Source: Megachile rotundata
Taxonomy: Eukaryota; Arthropoda; Insecta; Hymenoptera; Megachilidae
Length of the DNA: 64,000 nt
Direction of reading: 5' to 3'
NCBI RefSeq assembly: GCF_050947335.1
Contig: NW_027473590.1
Location: forward strand, 124,001-188,000
Under the pieces are notes generated by a model. The model was not told where the DNA came from, did no database searches, and saw only the letters and a program-made list of their open reading frames with translations. How positions within the stretch are numbered: the stretch's first letter is position 1; every line of letters starts with the position of its first letter. Positions 24,071 through 35,773 of the stretch are shown here, in pieces. Both the position numbers and the translations under genes were made by a program.

Positions 24071-26643
24071 GATAATAATAAGAGTAATAAGTATAGTAAT
24101 AGTATTTCTATCGATCATATAAGCACAATATGGCTAATAATATAAGTTAGATTGATAATAATAAGAGTAAGAAGTATAGTAATTGTCGTTCTATCGATCA
24201 TATAAGCATAATATGGCTAATAATATGAGTTAGATTGATAATAATAAGTGTAATAAGTATAGTAATTGTCGTTCTATCGATCATATAAGCATAATGTGGC
24301 TAATAATATGAGTTAGATTGATAATAATAAGAGTAATAAGTATAGTAATAGTATTTCTATCGATCATATAAGCACAATATGGCTAATAATATAAGTTAGA
24401 TTGATAATAATAAGAGTAAGAAGTATAGTAATTGTCGTTCTATCGATCATATAAGCATAATATGGCTAATAATATGAGTTAGATTGATAATAATTCGAGT
24501 AATAAGTATAGTAATTGTCGTTCTATCGATCATATAAGCATAATAAGGCTAGTAATATGAGTTAGATTGATAATAATAAGAGTAAGAAGTATAGTGATTG
24601 TCGTTCTATCGATCATATAAGCACAATATGGCTAATAGTATAAGTTAGATTGATAATAATAAGAGTAAGAAGTATAGTAATTGTCGTCCTATCGATCATA
24701 TAAGCATAATATGGCTAATAATATGAGTTAGATTGATAACAGTGAGTGTAGTAAGTACAGTAATTGTCGTTCTATCGATCATATAAGCATAATATGGCTA
24801 ATAACATGAGTTAGATTGATAATAATAAAAGTAATAAGTATAGTAATTGTCGTTCTATCGAACCTATCTGCATAATATGGTTAATAATATGAGTTAGATT
24901 GATAATAGTGAGTGTAATAAGTGTAGTAATTGTCGTTTTATCGATCGTATAAGCATAATATGGCTAATAACATGAGTTAGATTGATAATAATAAGAGTAA
25001 TACGTATAGTAATTGTCGTTCTATCGAACCTATCTGCATAATATGGTTAATAATATGAGTTAGATTGATAATAGTGAGTGTAATAAGTGTAGTAATTGTC
25101 GTATTATCGATCATATAAGCATAATATGGCTAATAGTATGGGTTAGATTGATAATTATAAGAGTAATGAGTATAGTAATTGTCGTTCTATCGGTTATATA
25201 ACCATAATATGGCTAATAATATGAGTTAGATTGATAATAATAAGAGTAATGAGTGTAGTAATTGTCGTTCTATCAATCATATAAGCATAATATGGCTAAT
25301 AATATGAGTTAGATTGATAATAATAAGAGTAATAAGTATAGTAATGGTCGTTCTATCGATCATATCTGCGTAATATGGCTAATAATATGAGTTAGATTGA
25401 TAATAATAAGAGTAATAAGTATAGTAATAGTCGTTCTATCGATCATATAAGCACAATATGGCTAATAATATAAGTTACATTGATAATAATAAGGGTAAGA
25501 AGTATAGTAATTGTCGTTCTATCGATCATATAAGCATAATATGGCTAATAATATGAGTTAGATTGATAATAATAAGTGTAATAAGTATAGTAACTGTCGT
25601 TCTATCGATCATATAAGCATAATGTGGCTAATAATATGAGTTAGATTGATAATAATAAGAGTAATAAGTATAGTAATAGTATTTCTATCGATCATATAAG
25701 CACAATATGGCTAATAATATGAGTTAGATTGATAATAATAAGAGTAAGAAGTATAGTAATTGTCGTTCTATCGATCATATAAGCATAATATGCCTAATAA
25801 TATGAGTTAGATTGATAATAATAAGTGTAATAAGTATAGTAATTGTCGTATTATCGATCATATAAGCATAATATGGCTAATAGTATGGGTTAGATTGATA
25901 ATTATAAGAGTAATGAGTATAGTAATTGTCGTTCTATCGGTCATATAACCATAATATGGCTAATAATATGAGTTAGATTGATAATAACAAGAGTAATGAG
26001 TGTAGTAATTGTCGTTCTATCAATCATATAAGCATAATATGGCTAATAATATGAGTTAGATTGATAATAATAAGAGTAATAAGTATAGTAATTGTCGTTC
26101 TATCGATCATATCTGCGTAATATGGCTAATAATATGAGTTAGATTGATAATAGTGAGTGTAATAAGTATAGTAATTGTCGTTCTATCGATCATATAAGCA
26201 CAATATGGCTAATAATATGAGTTAGATTGATAATAATAAGAGTCATAAGTACAGTAATTGTCGTTCTATCAATCATATAAGCACAATATGGCTAATAATC
26301 TGAGTTAGATTGATTACAGTGAGTGCAATAAGTATAGTAATTGTCGTTCTATCGATCATATAAGCATAATGTGGCTAATAATATGAGTTAGATTGATAAT
26401 AATAAGAGTAATGAGTATAGTAATTGTCGTTCTATCGATCATATAGGCATAATATGGCTAATAATCTGAGTTAGATTGATAACAGTGGGTGCAATAAGTA
26501 TAGTAATTGTCGTTCTATCGATCATATAAGCATAATAAGGCTAATAATATGAGTTAGATTGATAATAATAAGAGTAATAAGTATAGAAATAGTCGTTCTA
26601 TCGATCATATAAGCACAATATGGCTAATAATATAAGTTACATT
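23490..26643 (+). repeat. Segmental duplication D, copy 1 (u283-u320)
   Basis: Thirty-eight units recur at u506-u543, 223 units (18509 bp) downstream. Shared rare marks are ttcgag (u295), aaaag (u299), cggttat (u303), aactgtcg (u308), ataacaag (u313) and agtcataagtacag (u316). Differences include caatgtgg in u284, gtgattg in u296 and agggtaag in u307. Confidence 0.85.
24486..24568 (+). repeat. ttcgag monomer family, first member (u295)
   Basis: Marked by aattcgag at monomer positions 8-14 in an otherwise Q-like unit that ends aaggctagt. Members are u295, u485, u518, u683 and u735. It is a useful landmark for five zone 2 ring copies. The parallel ring copies carry an ordinary or aatatgag unit at the same place (u262, u443, u551, u579, u623, u704 neighbours), so two haplotypes of the ring exist. 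Confidence 0.8.
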
Positions 26644-28220
26644 GATAATAATAAGAGTAATAAGTATAGTAATTGTCGTTCTATCGATCATATAAGCATA
26701 ATATGGCTAATAATATGAGTTAGATTGATAACAGTGAGTGTAGTAAGTACAGTAATTGTCGTTCTATCGATCATATAAGCATAATATGGCTAATGACATG
26801 AGTTAGATTGATAATAATAAGAGTAATAAGTATAGTAATTGTCGTTCTATCGAACCTATCTGCATAATATGGTTAATAATATGAGTTAGATTGATAATAG
26901 TGAGTGTAATAAGTGTAGTAATTGTCGTTTTATCGATCGTATAAGCATAATATGGCTAATAACATGAGTTAGATTGATAATAATAAGAGTAATACGTATA
27001 GTAATTGTCGTTCTATCGAACCTATCTGCATAATATGGTTAATAATATGAGTTAGATTGATAATAATAAGAGTAATAAGTATAGTAATGGTCGTTCTATC
27101 GATCATATCTGCGTAATATGGCTAATAATATGAGCTAGATTGATAATAATAAGAGTAATAAGTATAGTAATAGTCGTTCTATCGATCATATAAGCACAAT
27201 ATGGCTAATAATATAAGTTACATTGATAATAATAAGAGTAATAAGTATAGTAATTGTCGTTCTATCGATCATATAAGCATAATAAGGCTAATAATATGCG
27301 CTAGATTGATAATAATAAGAGTAATAAGTATAGTAATAGTATTTCTATCGATCATATAAGCACAATATGGCTAATAATATGAGTTAGATTGATAATAATA
27401 AGAGTAAGAAGTATAGTAATTGTCGTTCTATCGATCATATAAGCATAATATGCCTAATAATATGAGTTAGATTGATAATAATAAGTGTAATAAGTATAGT
27501 AATTGTCGTATTATCGATCATATAAGCATAATATGGCTAATAGTATGGGTTAGATTGATAATTATAAGAGTAATGAGTATAGTAATTGTCGTTCTATCGG
27601 TCATATAACCATAATATGGCTAATAATATGAGTTAGATTGATAATAATAAGAGTAATAAGTATAGTAATTGTCGTTCTATCGATCATATCTGCGTAATAT
27701 GGCTAATAATATGAGTTAGATTGGTAATAGTGAGTGTAATAAGTATAGTAATTGTCGTTCTATCGATCATATAAGCACAATATGGCTAATGATATGAGTT
27801 AGATTGATAATAGTGATTGTAATAAGTATAGTAATTGTCGTACTCTCGATCATATCTGCATAATATGGCTAATAATATGAGCTAGATTGATAATAATAAG
27901 AGTAATAAGTACAGTAATTGTCGTTCTATCGATCATATAAGCATAATATTGCTAATAATATGAGTTAGATTGATAGTAATAAGAGTAATGAGTATAGTGA
28001 TTGTCGTTCTATCGATCATATAAGCATAATATGCCTAATAATCTGAGTTAGATTGATAACAGTGAGTGCAATAAGTATAGTAATTGTCGTTCTATCGATC
28101 ATATAAGCATAATGTGGCTAATAATATGAGTTAGATTGATAACAGTGAGTGTAATAAGTACAGTAATTGTCGTTCTATCGATCATATAAGCACAATATGG
28201 CTAATAATATGAGTTAGATT

Positions 28221-28303
28221 GATAATAATAAGAGTCATAAGTATAGTAATTGTTGTTCTATCGGTCATATAACCATAATATGGCTAATAATATGAGTTAG
28301 ATT
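28221..28303 (+). other. Chimeric unit u340 (one-monomer deletion)
   Basis: The left part is the ttgttct type; the end is atatgag instead of the usual atatggg. The following gctct unit (present at u279, u467, u500 and u722) is missing. The simplest reading is an 83-bp deletion fusing the ttgttct unit to the tail of the gctct unit inside their shared sequence. The same fusion sits at u356, u386 and u402, which are duplication products. Confidence 0.8.
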
Positions 28304-28552
28304 GATAATAATAAGAGTAATGAGTATAGTAATTGTCGTTCTATCGATCATATAGGCATAATATGGCTAATAATCTGAGTTAGATTGATAACAGTGGGTG
28401 CAATAAGTATAGTAATTGTCGTTCTATCGATCATATAAGCATAATAAGGCTAATAATATGAGTTAGATTGATAATAATAAGAGTAATAAGTATAGTAATA
28501 GTCGTTCTATCGATCATATAAGCACAATATGGCTAATAATATAAGTTAGATT

Positions 28553-28635
28553 GATAATAATAAGAGTAAGAAGTGAAGTAATTGTCGTTCTATGGATCAT
28601 ATAAGCATAATAAGGCTAATAATATGCGTTAGATT
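28553..28635 (+). other. Chimeric unit u344
   Basis: The left half is the zone 1 type u13 (aagaagtgaag, tggatc) and the right half is a zone 2 Q unit (aagg, ending gcgttagatt). It joins the two 16-unit copies and recurs as u390. It shows that a zone 1 type unit was already present nearby when this exchange happened. Confidence 0.8.
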
Positions 28636-29797
28636 GATAATAATAAGAGTAATAAGTATAGTAATAGTATTTCTATCGATCATATAAGCACAATATGGCT
28701 AATAATATGAGTTAGATTGATAATAATAAGAGTAAGAAGTATAGTAATTGTCGTTCTATCGATCATATAAGCATAATATGCCTAATAATATGAGTTAGAT
28801 TGATAATAATAAGTGTAATAAGTATAGTAATTGTCGTATTATCGATCATATAAGCATAATATGGCTAATAGTATGGGTTAGATTGATAATTATAAGAGTA
28901 ATGAGTATAGTAATTGTCGTTCTATCGGTCATATAACCATAATATGGCTAATAATATGAGTTAGATTGATAATAATAAGAGTAATAAGTATAGTAATTGT
29001 CGTTCTATCGATCATATCTGCGTAATATGGCTAATAATATGAGTTAGATTGGTAATAGTGAGTGTAATAAGTATAGTAATTGTCGTTCTATCGATCATAT
29101 AAGCACAATATGGCTAATGATATGAGTTAGATTGATAATAGTGATTGTAATAAGTATAGTAATTGTCGTACTCTCGATCATATCTGCATAATATGGCTAA
29201 TAATATGAGCTAGATTGATAATAATAAGAGTAATAAGTACAGTAATTGTCGTTCTATCGATCATATAAGCATAATATTGCTAATAATATGACTTAGATTG
29301 ATAGTAATAAGAGTAATGAGTATAGTGATTGTCGTTCTATCGATCATATAAGCATAATATGCCTAATAATCTGAGTTAGATTGATAACAGTGAGTGCAAT
29401 AAGTATAGTAATTGTCGTTCTATCGATCATATAAGCATAATGTGGCTAATAATATGAGTTAGATTGATAACAGTGAGTGTAATAAGTACAGTAATTGTCG
29501 TTCTATCGATCATATAAGCACAATATGGCTAATAATATGAGTTAGATTGATAATAATAAGAGTCATAAGTATAGTAATTGTTGTTCTATCGGTCATATAA
29601 CCATAATATGGCTAATAATATGAGTTAGATTGATAATAATAAGAGTAATGAGTATAGTAATTGTCGTTCTATCGATCATATAGGCATAATATGGCTAATA
29701 ATCTGAGTTAGATTGATAACAGTGGGTGCAATAAGTATAGTAATTGTCGTTCTATCGATCATATAAGCATAATAAGGCTAATAATATGAGTTAGATT

Positions 29798-30295
29798 GAT
29801 AATAATAAGAGTAATAAGTATAGTAATAGTCGTTCTATCGATCATATAAGCACAATATGGCTAATAATATAAGTTACATTGATAATAATAAGAGTAATAA
29901 GTATAGTAATTGTCGTTCTATCGATCATATAAGCATAATAAGGCTAATAATATGAGTTAGATTGATAATAATAAGAGTAATAAGTATAGTAATAGTATTT
30001 CTATCGATCATATAAGCACAATATGGCTAATAATATGAGTTAGATTGATAATAATAAGAGTAATAAGTATAGTAATTGTCGTTCTATCGATCATATAAGC
30101 ATAATAAGGCTAATAATATGAGTTAGATTGATAATAATAAGAGTAATAAGTATAGTAATAGTCGTTCTATCGATCATATAAGCACAATATGGCTAATAAT
30201 ATAAGTTACATTGATAATAATAAGAGTAATAAGTATAGTAATTGTCGTTCTATCGATCATATAAGCATAATAAGGCTAATAATATGAGTTAGATT
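29798..30295 (+). repeat. Two-unit (166-bp) repeat run, 3 copies
   Basis: Units u359-u364 alternate P and Q; the second P (u361) is the gtattt variant ending in atgag. The run leads straight into the zone-1-type block at 30296. Confidence 0.8.
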
Positions 30296-31623
30296 GATAA
30301 TAATAAGAGTAATAAGTATAGTAATAGTCGTTCTATCGATCATATAAGCACAATATGGCTAATAATATAAGTTAGATTGATAATAATAAGAGTAAGAAGT
30401 GAAGTAATTGTCGTTCTATGGATCATATAAGCATAATATGGCTAATAATATGAGTTAGATTGATAATAATAAGAGTAATAAGTATAGTAATTGTCGTTCT
30501 ATCGATCATATAAGCATAATGTGGCTAATAATATGAGTTAGATTGATAATAGTAAGAGTAATAAGTATAGTAATTGTCGTTCTATCGATCATATCTGCAT
30601 AATATGGTTAACAATATGAGTTAGATTGCTAATAATAAGAGTAATAAGTATAGTAATTGTCGTCCTACCGATCATATCTGCATAATATGGTTAATAATAT
30701 GAGTTAGATTGATTATAATAAGAGTAATGAGTATAGTAATTGTCGTTCTATCGATCATATAAGCATAATATGACTAATAATATGAGTTAGATTGATAATA
30801 ATAAGAGTAATGAGTATAGTAATTGTCGTTCTATCGTTCATATAAGCATAATATGGCTAATAATCTGAGTTAGATTGATTACAGTGAGTGCATTAAGTAT
30901 AGTAATTGTCGTTCTATCGATCATATAAGCATAATAAGGCTAGTAATATGAGTTAGATTGATAATAATAAGAGTAAGAAGTATAGTAATTGTCGTTCTAT
31001 CGATCATATAAGCACAATATGGCTAATAGTATAAGTTAGATTGATAATAATAAGAGTAAGAAGTATAGTAATTGTCGTATTATCGATCATATAAGCATAA
31101 TATGGCTAATAGTATGGGTTAGATTGATAATTATAAGAGTAATGAGTATAGTAATTGTCGTTCTATCGATCATATAAGCATAATATGGCTAATAATATGA
31201 GTTAGATTGATAATAATAAGAGTAATGAGTATAGTAATTGTCGTATTATCGATCATATAAGCATAATATGGCTAATAGTATGGGTTAGATTGATAATTAT
31301 AGGAGTAATGACTATAGTAGTTGTCGTTCTATCGGTCATATAACCATAATATGGCTAATAATATGAGTTAGATTGATAATAATAAGAGTAGTGAGTGTAG
31401 TAATTGTCGTTCTATCAATCATATAAGCATAATATGGCTAATAATATGAGTTAGATTGATAATAATAAGAGTAATAAGTATAGTAATTGTCGTTCTATCG
31501 ATCATATCTGCGTAATATGGCTAATAATATGAGATAGATTGATAATAGTGAGTGTAATAAGTATAGTAATTGTCGTTCTATCGATCATATAAGCACAATA
31601 TGGCTAATGATATGAGTTAGATT
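30296..31623 (+). repeat. Zone-1-type block inside zone 2, copy 1 (u365-u380)
   Basis: Sixteen units match reference u12-u27 (997-2324) in order: aagaagtgaag, gtgg, ggttaacaat, taccg, tgact, cgttc, catt, agtataag, taggagt with atgac, and gagatag. They lie 353 units (29299 bp) from that copy and 131 units from the u234-u249 copy. The surrounding units are zone 2 types, so this block has been inserted or copied in. Confidence 0.88.
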
Positions 31624-31872
31624 GATAATAGTGAGTGTAATAAGTATAGTAATTGTCGTACTCTCGATCATATCTGCATAATATGGCTAATAATATGAGC
31701 TAGATTGATAATAATAAGAGTAATAAGTACAGTAATTGTCGTTCTATCGATCATATAAGCATAATATTGCTAATAATATGAGTTAGATTGATAATAATAA
31801 GAGTAATGAGTGTAGTAATTGTCGTTCTATCAATCATATAAGCATAATATGGCTAATAATATGAGTTAGATT

Positions 31873-31955
31873 GATAATAATAAGAGCAATAAGTATAGTA
31901 ATTGTCGTTCTATCGATCATATAAGCATAATGTGGCTAATAATATGATTTAGATT
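31873..31955 (+). other. Joining unit u384
   Basis: This unit has gagcaataag on the left, gtgg on the right and ends in gatttagatt. It stands between the two 46-unit copies, where u338 (acagtgagtgc with gtgg) would be expected before u339. The left half is consensus-like and the right half matches u338, so the exchange probably lies inside it. Confidence 0.7.
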
Positions 31956-33615
31956 GATAACAGTGAGTGTAATAAGTACAGTAATTGTCGTTCTATCGAT
32001 CATATAAGCACAATATGGCTAATAATATGAGTTAGATTGATAATAATAAGAGTCATAAGTATAGTAATTGTTGTTCTATCGGTCATATAACCATAATATG
32101 GCTAATAATATGAGTTAGATTGATAATAATAAGAGTAATGAGTATAGTAATTGTCGTTCTATCGATCATATAGGCATAATATGGCTAATAATCTGAGTTA
32201 GATTGATAACAGTGGGTGCAATAAGTATAGTAATTGTCGTTCTATCGATCATATAAGCATAATAAGGCTAATAATATGAGTTAGATTGATAATAATAAGA
32301 GTAATAAGTATAGTAATAGTCGTTCTATCGATCATATAAGCACAATATGGCTAATAATATAAGTTAGATTGATAATAATAAGAGTAAGAAGTGAAGTAAT
32401 TGTCGTTCTATGGATCATATAAGCATAATAAGGCTAATAATATGCGTTAGATTGATAATAATAAGAGTAATAAGTATAGTAATAGTATTTCTATCGATCA
32501 TATAAGCACAATATGGCTAATAATATGAGTTAGATTGATAATAATAAGAGTAAGAAGTATAGTAATTGTCGTTCTATCGATCATATAAGCATAATATGCC
32601 TAATAATATGAGTTAGATTGATAATAATAAGTGTAATAAGTATAGTAATTGTCGTATTATCGATCATATAAGCATAATATGGCTAATAGTATGGGTTAGA
32701 TTGATAATTATAAGAGTAATGAGCATAGTAATTGTCGTTCTATCGGTCATATAACCATAATATGGCTAATAATATGAGTTAGATTGATAATAATAAGAGT
32801 AATAAGTATAGTAATTGTCGTTCTATCGATCATATCTGCGTAATATGGCTAATAATATGAGTTAGATTGGTAATAGTGAGTGTAATAAGTATAGTAATTG
32901 TCGTTCTATCGATCATATAAGCACAATATGGCTAATGATATGAGTTAGATTGATAATAGTGATTGTAATAAGTATAGTAATTGTCGTACTCTCGATCATA
33001 TCTGCATAATATGGCTAATAATATGAGCTAGATTGATAATAATAAGAGTAATAAGTACAGTAATTGTCGTTCTATCGATCATATAAGCATAATATTGCTA
33101 ATAATATGACTTAGATTGATAGTAATAAGAGTAATGAGTATAGTGATTGTCGTTCTATCGATCATATAAGCATAATATGCCTAATAATCTGAGTTAGATT
33201 GATAACAGTGAGTGCAATAAGTATAGTAATTGTCGTTCTATCGATCATATAAGCATAATGTGGCTAATAATATGAGTTAGATTGATAACAGTGAGTGTAA
33301 TAAGTACAGTAATTGTCGTTCTATCGATCATATAAGCACAATATGGCTAATAATATGAGTTAGATTGATAATAATAAGAGTCATAAGTATAGTAATTGTT
33401 GTTCTATCGGTCATATAACCATAATATGGCTAATAATATGAGTTAGATTGATAATAATAAGAGTAATGAGTATAGTAATTGTCGTTCTATCGATCATATA
33501 GGCATAATATGGCTAATAATCTGAGTTAGATTGATAACAGTGGGTGCAATAAGTATAGTAATTGTCGTTCTATCGATCATATAAGCATAATAAGGCTAAT
33601 AATATGAGTTAGATT

Positions 33616-34113
33616 GATAATAATAAGAGTAATAAGTATAGTAATAGTCGTTCTATCGATCATATAAGCACAATATGGCTAATAATATAAGTTACATTGA
33701 TAATAATAAGAGTAATAAGTATAGTAATTGTCGTTCTATCGATCATATAAGCATAATAAGGCTAATAATATGAGTTAGATTGATAATAATAAGAGTAATA
33801 AGTATAGTAATAGTATTTCTATCGATCATATAAGCACAATATGGCTAATAATATGAGTTAGATTGATAATAATAAGAGTAATAAGTATAGTAATTGTCGT
33901 TCTATCGATCATATAAGCATAATAAGGCTAATAATATGAGTTAGATTGATAATAATAAGAGTAATAAGTATAGTAATAGTCGTTCTATCGATCATATAAG
34001 CACAATATGGCTAATAATATAAGTTACATTGATAATAATAAGAGTAATAAGTATAGTAATTGTCGTTCTATCGATCATATAAGCATAATAAGGCTAATAA
34101 TATGAGTTAGATT
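33616..34113 (+). repeat. Two-unit (166-bp) repeat run, 3 copies (duplicate)
   Basis: Units u405-u410 copy u359-u364 through the 46-unit tandem duplication. Confidence 0.8.
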
Positions 34114-35441
34114 GATAATAATAAGAGTAATAAGTATAGTAATAGTCGTTCTATCGATCATATAAGCACAATATGGCTAATAATATAAGTTAGATTGATA
34201 ATAATAAGAGTAAGAAGTGAAGTAATTGTCGTTCTATGGATCATATAAGCATAATATGGCTAATAATATGAGTTAGATTGATAATAATAAGAGTAATAAG
34301 TATAGTAATTGTCGTTCTATCGATCATATAAGCATAATGTGGCTAATAATATGAGTTAGATTGATAATAGTAAGAGTAATAAGTATAGTAATTGTCGTTC
34401 TATCGATCATATCTGCATAATATGGTTAACAATATGAGTTAGATTGATAATAATAAGAGTAATAAGTATAGTAATTGTCGTTCTACCGATCATATCTGCA
34501 TAATATGGTTAATAATATGAGTTAGATTGATTATAATAAGAGTAATGAGTATAGTAATTGTCGTTCTATCGATCATATAAGCATAATATGACTAATAATA
34601 TGAGTTAGATTGATAATAATAAGAGTAATGAGTATAGTAATTGTCGTTCTATCGTTCATATAAGCATAATATGGCTAATAATCTGAGTTAGATTGATTAC
34701 AGTGAGTGCATTAAGTATAGTAATTGTCGTTCTATCGATCATATAAGCATAATAAGGCTAGTAATATGAGTTAGATTGATAATAATAAGAGTAAGAAGTA
34801 TAGTAATTGTCGTTCTATCGATCATATAAGCACAATATGGCTAATAGTATAAGTTAGATTGATAATAATAAGAGTAAGAAGTATAGTAATTGTCGTATTA
34901 TCGATCATATAAGCATAATATGGCTAATAGTATGGGTTAGATTGATAATTATAAGAGTAATGAGTATAGTAATTGTCGTTCTATCGATCATATAAGCATA
35001 ATATGGCTAATAATATGAGTTAGATTGATAATAATAAGAGTAATGAGTATAGTAATTGTCGTATTATCGATCATATAAGCATAATATGGCTAATAGTATG
35101 GGTTAGATTGATAATTATAGGAGTAATGACTATAGTAGTTGTCGTTCTATCGGTCAAATAACCATAATATGGCTAATAATATGAGTTAGATTGATAATAA
35201 TAAGAGTAGTGAGTGTAGTAATTGTCGTTCTATCAATCATATAAGCATAATATGGCTAATAATATGAGTTAGATTGATAATAATAAGAGTAATAAGTATA
35301 GTAATTGTCGTTCTATCGATCATATCTGCGTAATATGGCTAATAATATGAGATAGATTGATAATAGTGAGTGTAATAAGTATAGTAATTGTCGTTCTATC
35401 GATCATATAAGCACAATATGGCTAATGATATGAGTTAGATT
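34114..35441 (+). repeat. Zone-1-type block inside zone 2, copy 2 (u411-u426)
   Basis: Second copy, carried by the 46-unit tandem duplication. It lacks the private gattgct and gtcctacc of copy 1 and so looks closer to the zone 1 original. It has its own ggtcaaata. Confidence 0.88.
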
Positions 35442-35690
35442 GATAATAGTGAGTGTAATAAGTATAGTAATTGTCGTACTCTCGATCATATCTGCATAAT
35501 ATGGCTAATAATATGAGCTAGATTGATAATAATAAGAGTAATAAGTACAGTAATTGTCGTTCTATCGATCATATAAGCATAATATTGCTAATAATATGAG
35601 TTAGATTGATAATAATAAGAGTAATGAGTGTAGTAATTGTCGTTCTATCAATCATATAAGCATAATATGGCTAATAATATGAGTTAGATT

Positions 35691-35773
35691 GATAATAATA
35701 AGAGTAATAAGTATAGTAATTGTCGTTCTATGGATCATATCTGCGTAATATGGCTAATAATATGAGTTAGATT
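35691..35773 (+). other. Chimeric unit u430 at the end of the 46-unit block
   Basis: It combines tggatc (zone 1 u13 mark) with ctgcg, a pairing not seen elsewhere. The next unit starts tataacag, the only unit I saw whose first base is t. It marks the exit from the 46-unit duplication into the gattac, aggc, gtgggtgc series. Confidence 0.65.

Larger units (their letters stand above)
27308..29880 (+). repeat. 16-unit tandem duplication (u329-u344 / u345-u359)
   Basis: Unit length is 1328 bp, with the second copy from 28636. Both copies hold gtattt with atgag, gcct, gtatt, cggtc, ctgcg, ggtaatag, gtactctc, attgct, the shortened ttgttct unit (u340, u356), aggc and gtgggtgc. u343 ends in agatt where u359 ends in acatt, and the joining unit u344 is a chimera. 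Confidence 0.8.
28138..35690 (+). repeat. 46-unit tandem duplication (u339-u384 / u385-u429)
   Basis: Two copies of 3818 bp, with the second from 31956. They share private marks: gacttag in u352 and u398, the chimeras u344 and u390, and the shortened ttgttct units. By eye I found only four single-base differences: gattgct (30628), cgtcctacc (30663), gagcatag (32722) and ggtcaaata (35153). This is not an exhaustive count. The high similarity suggests a recent event. The joining unit u384 (gagcaataag, gtgg, gatttag) is unusual. Confidence 0.88.
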
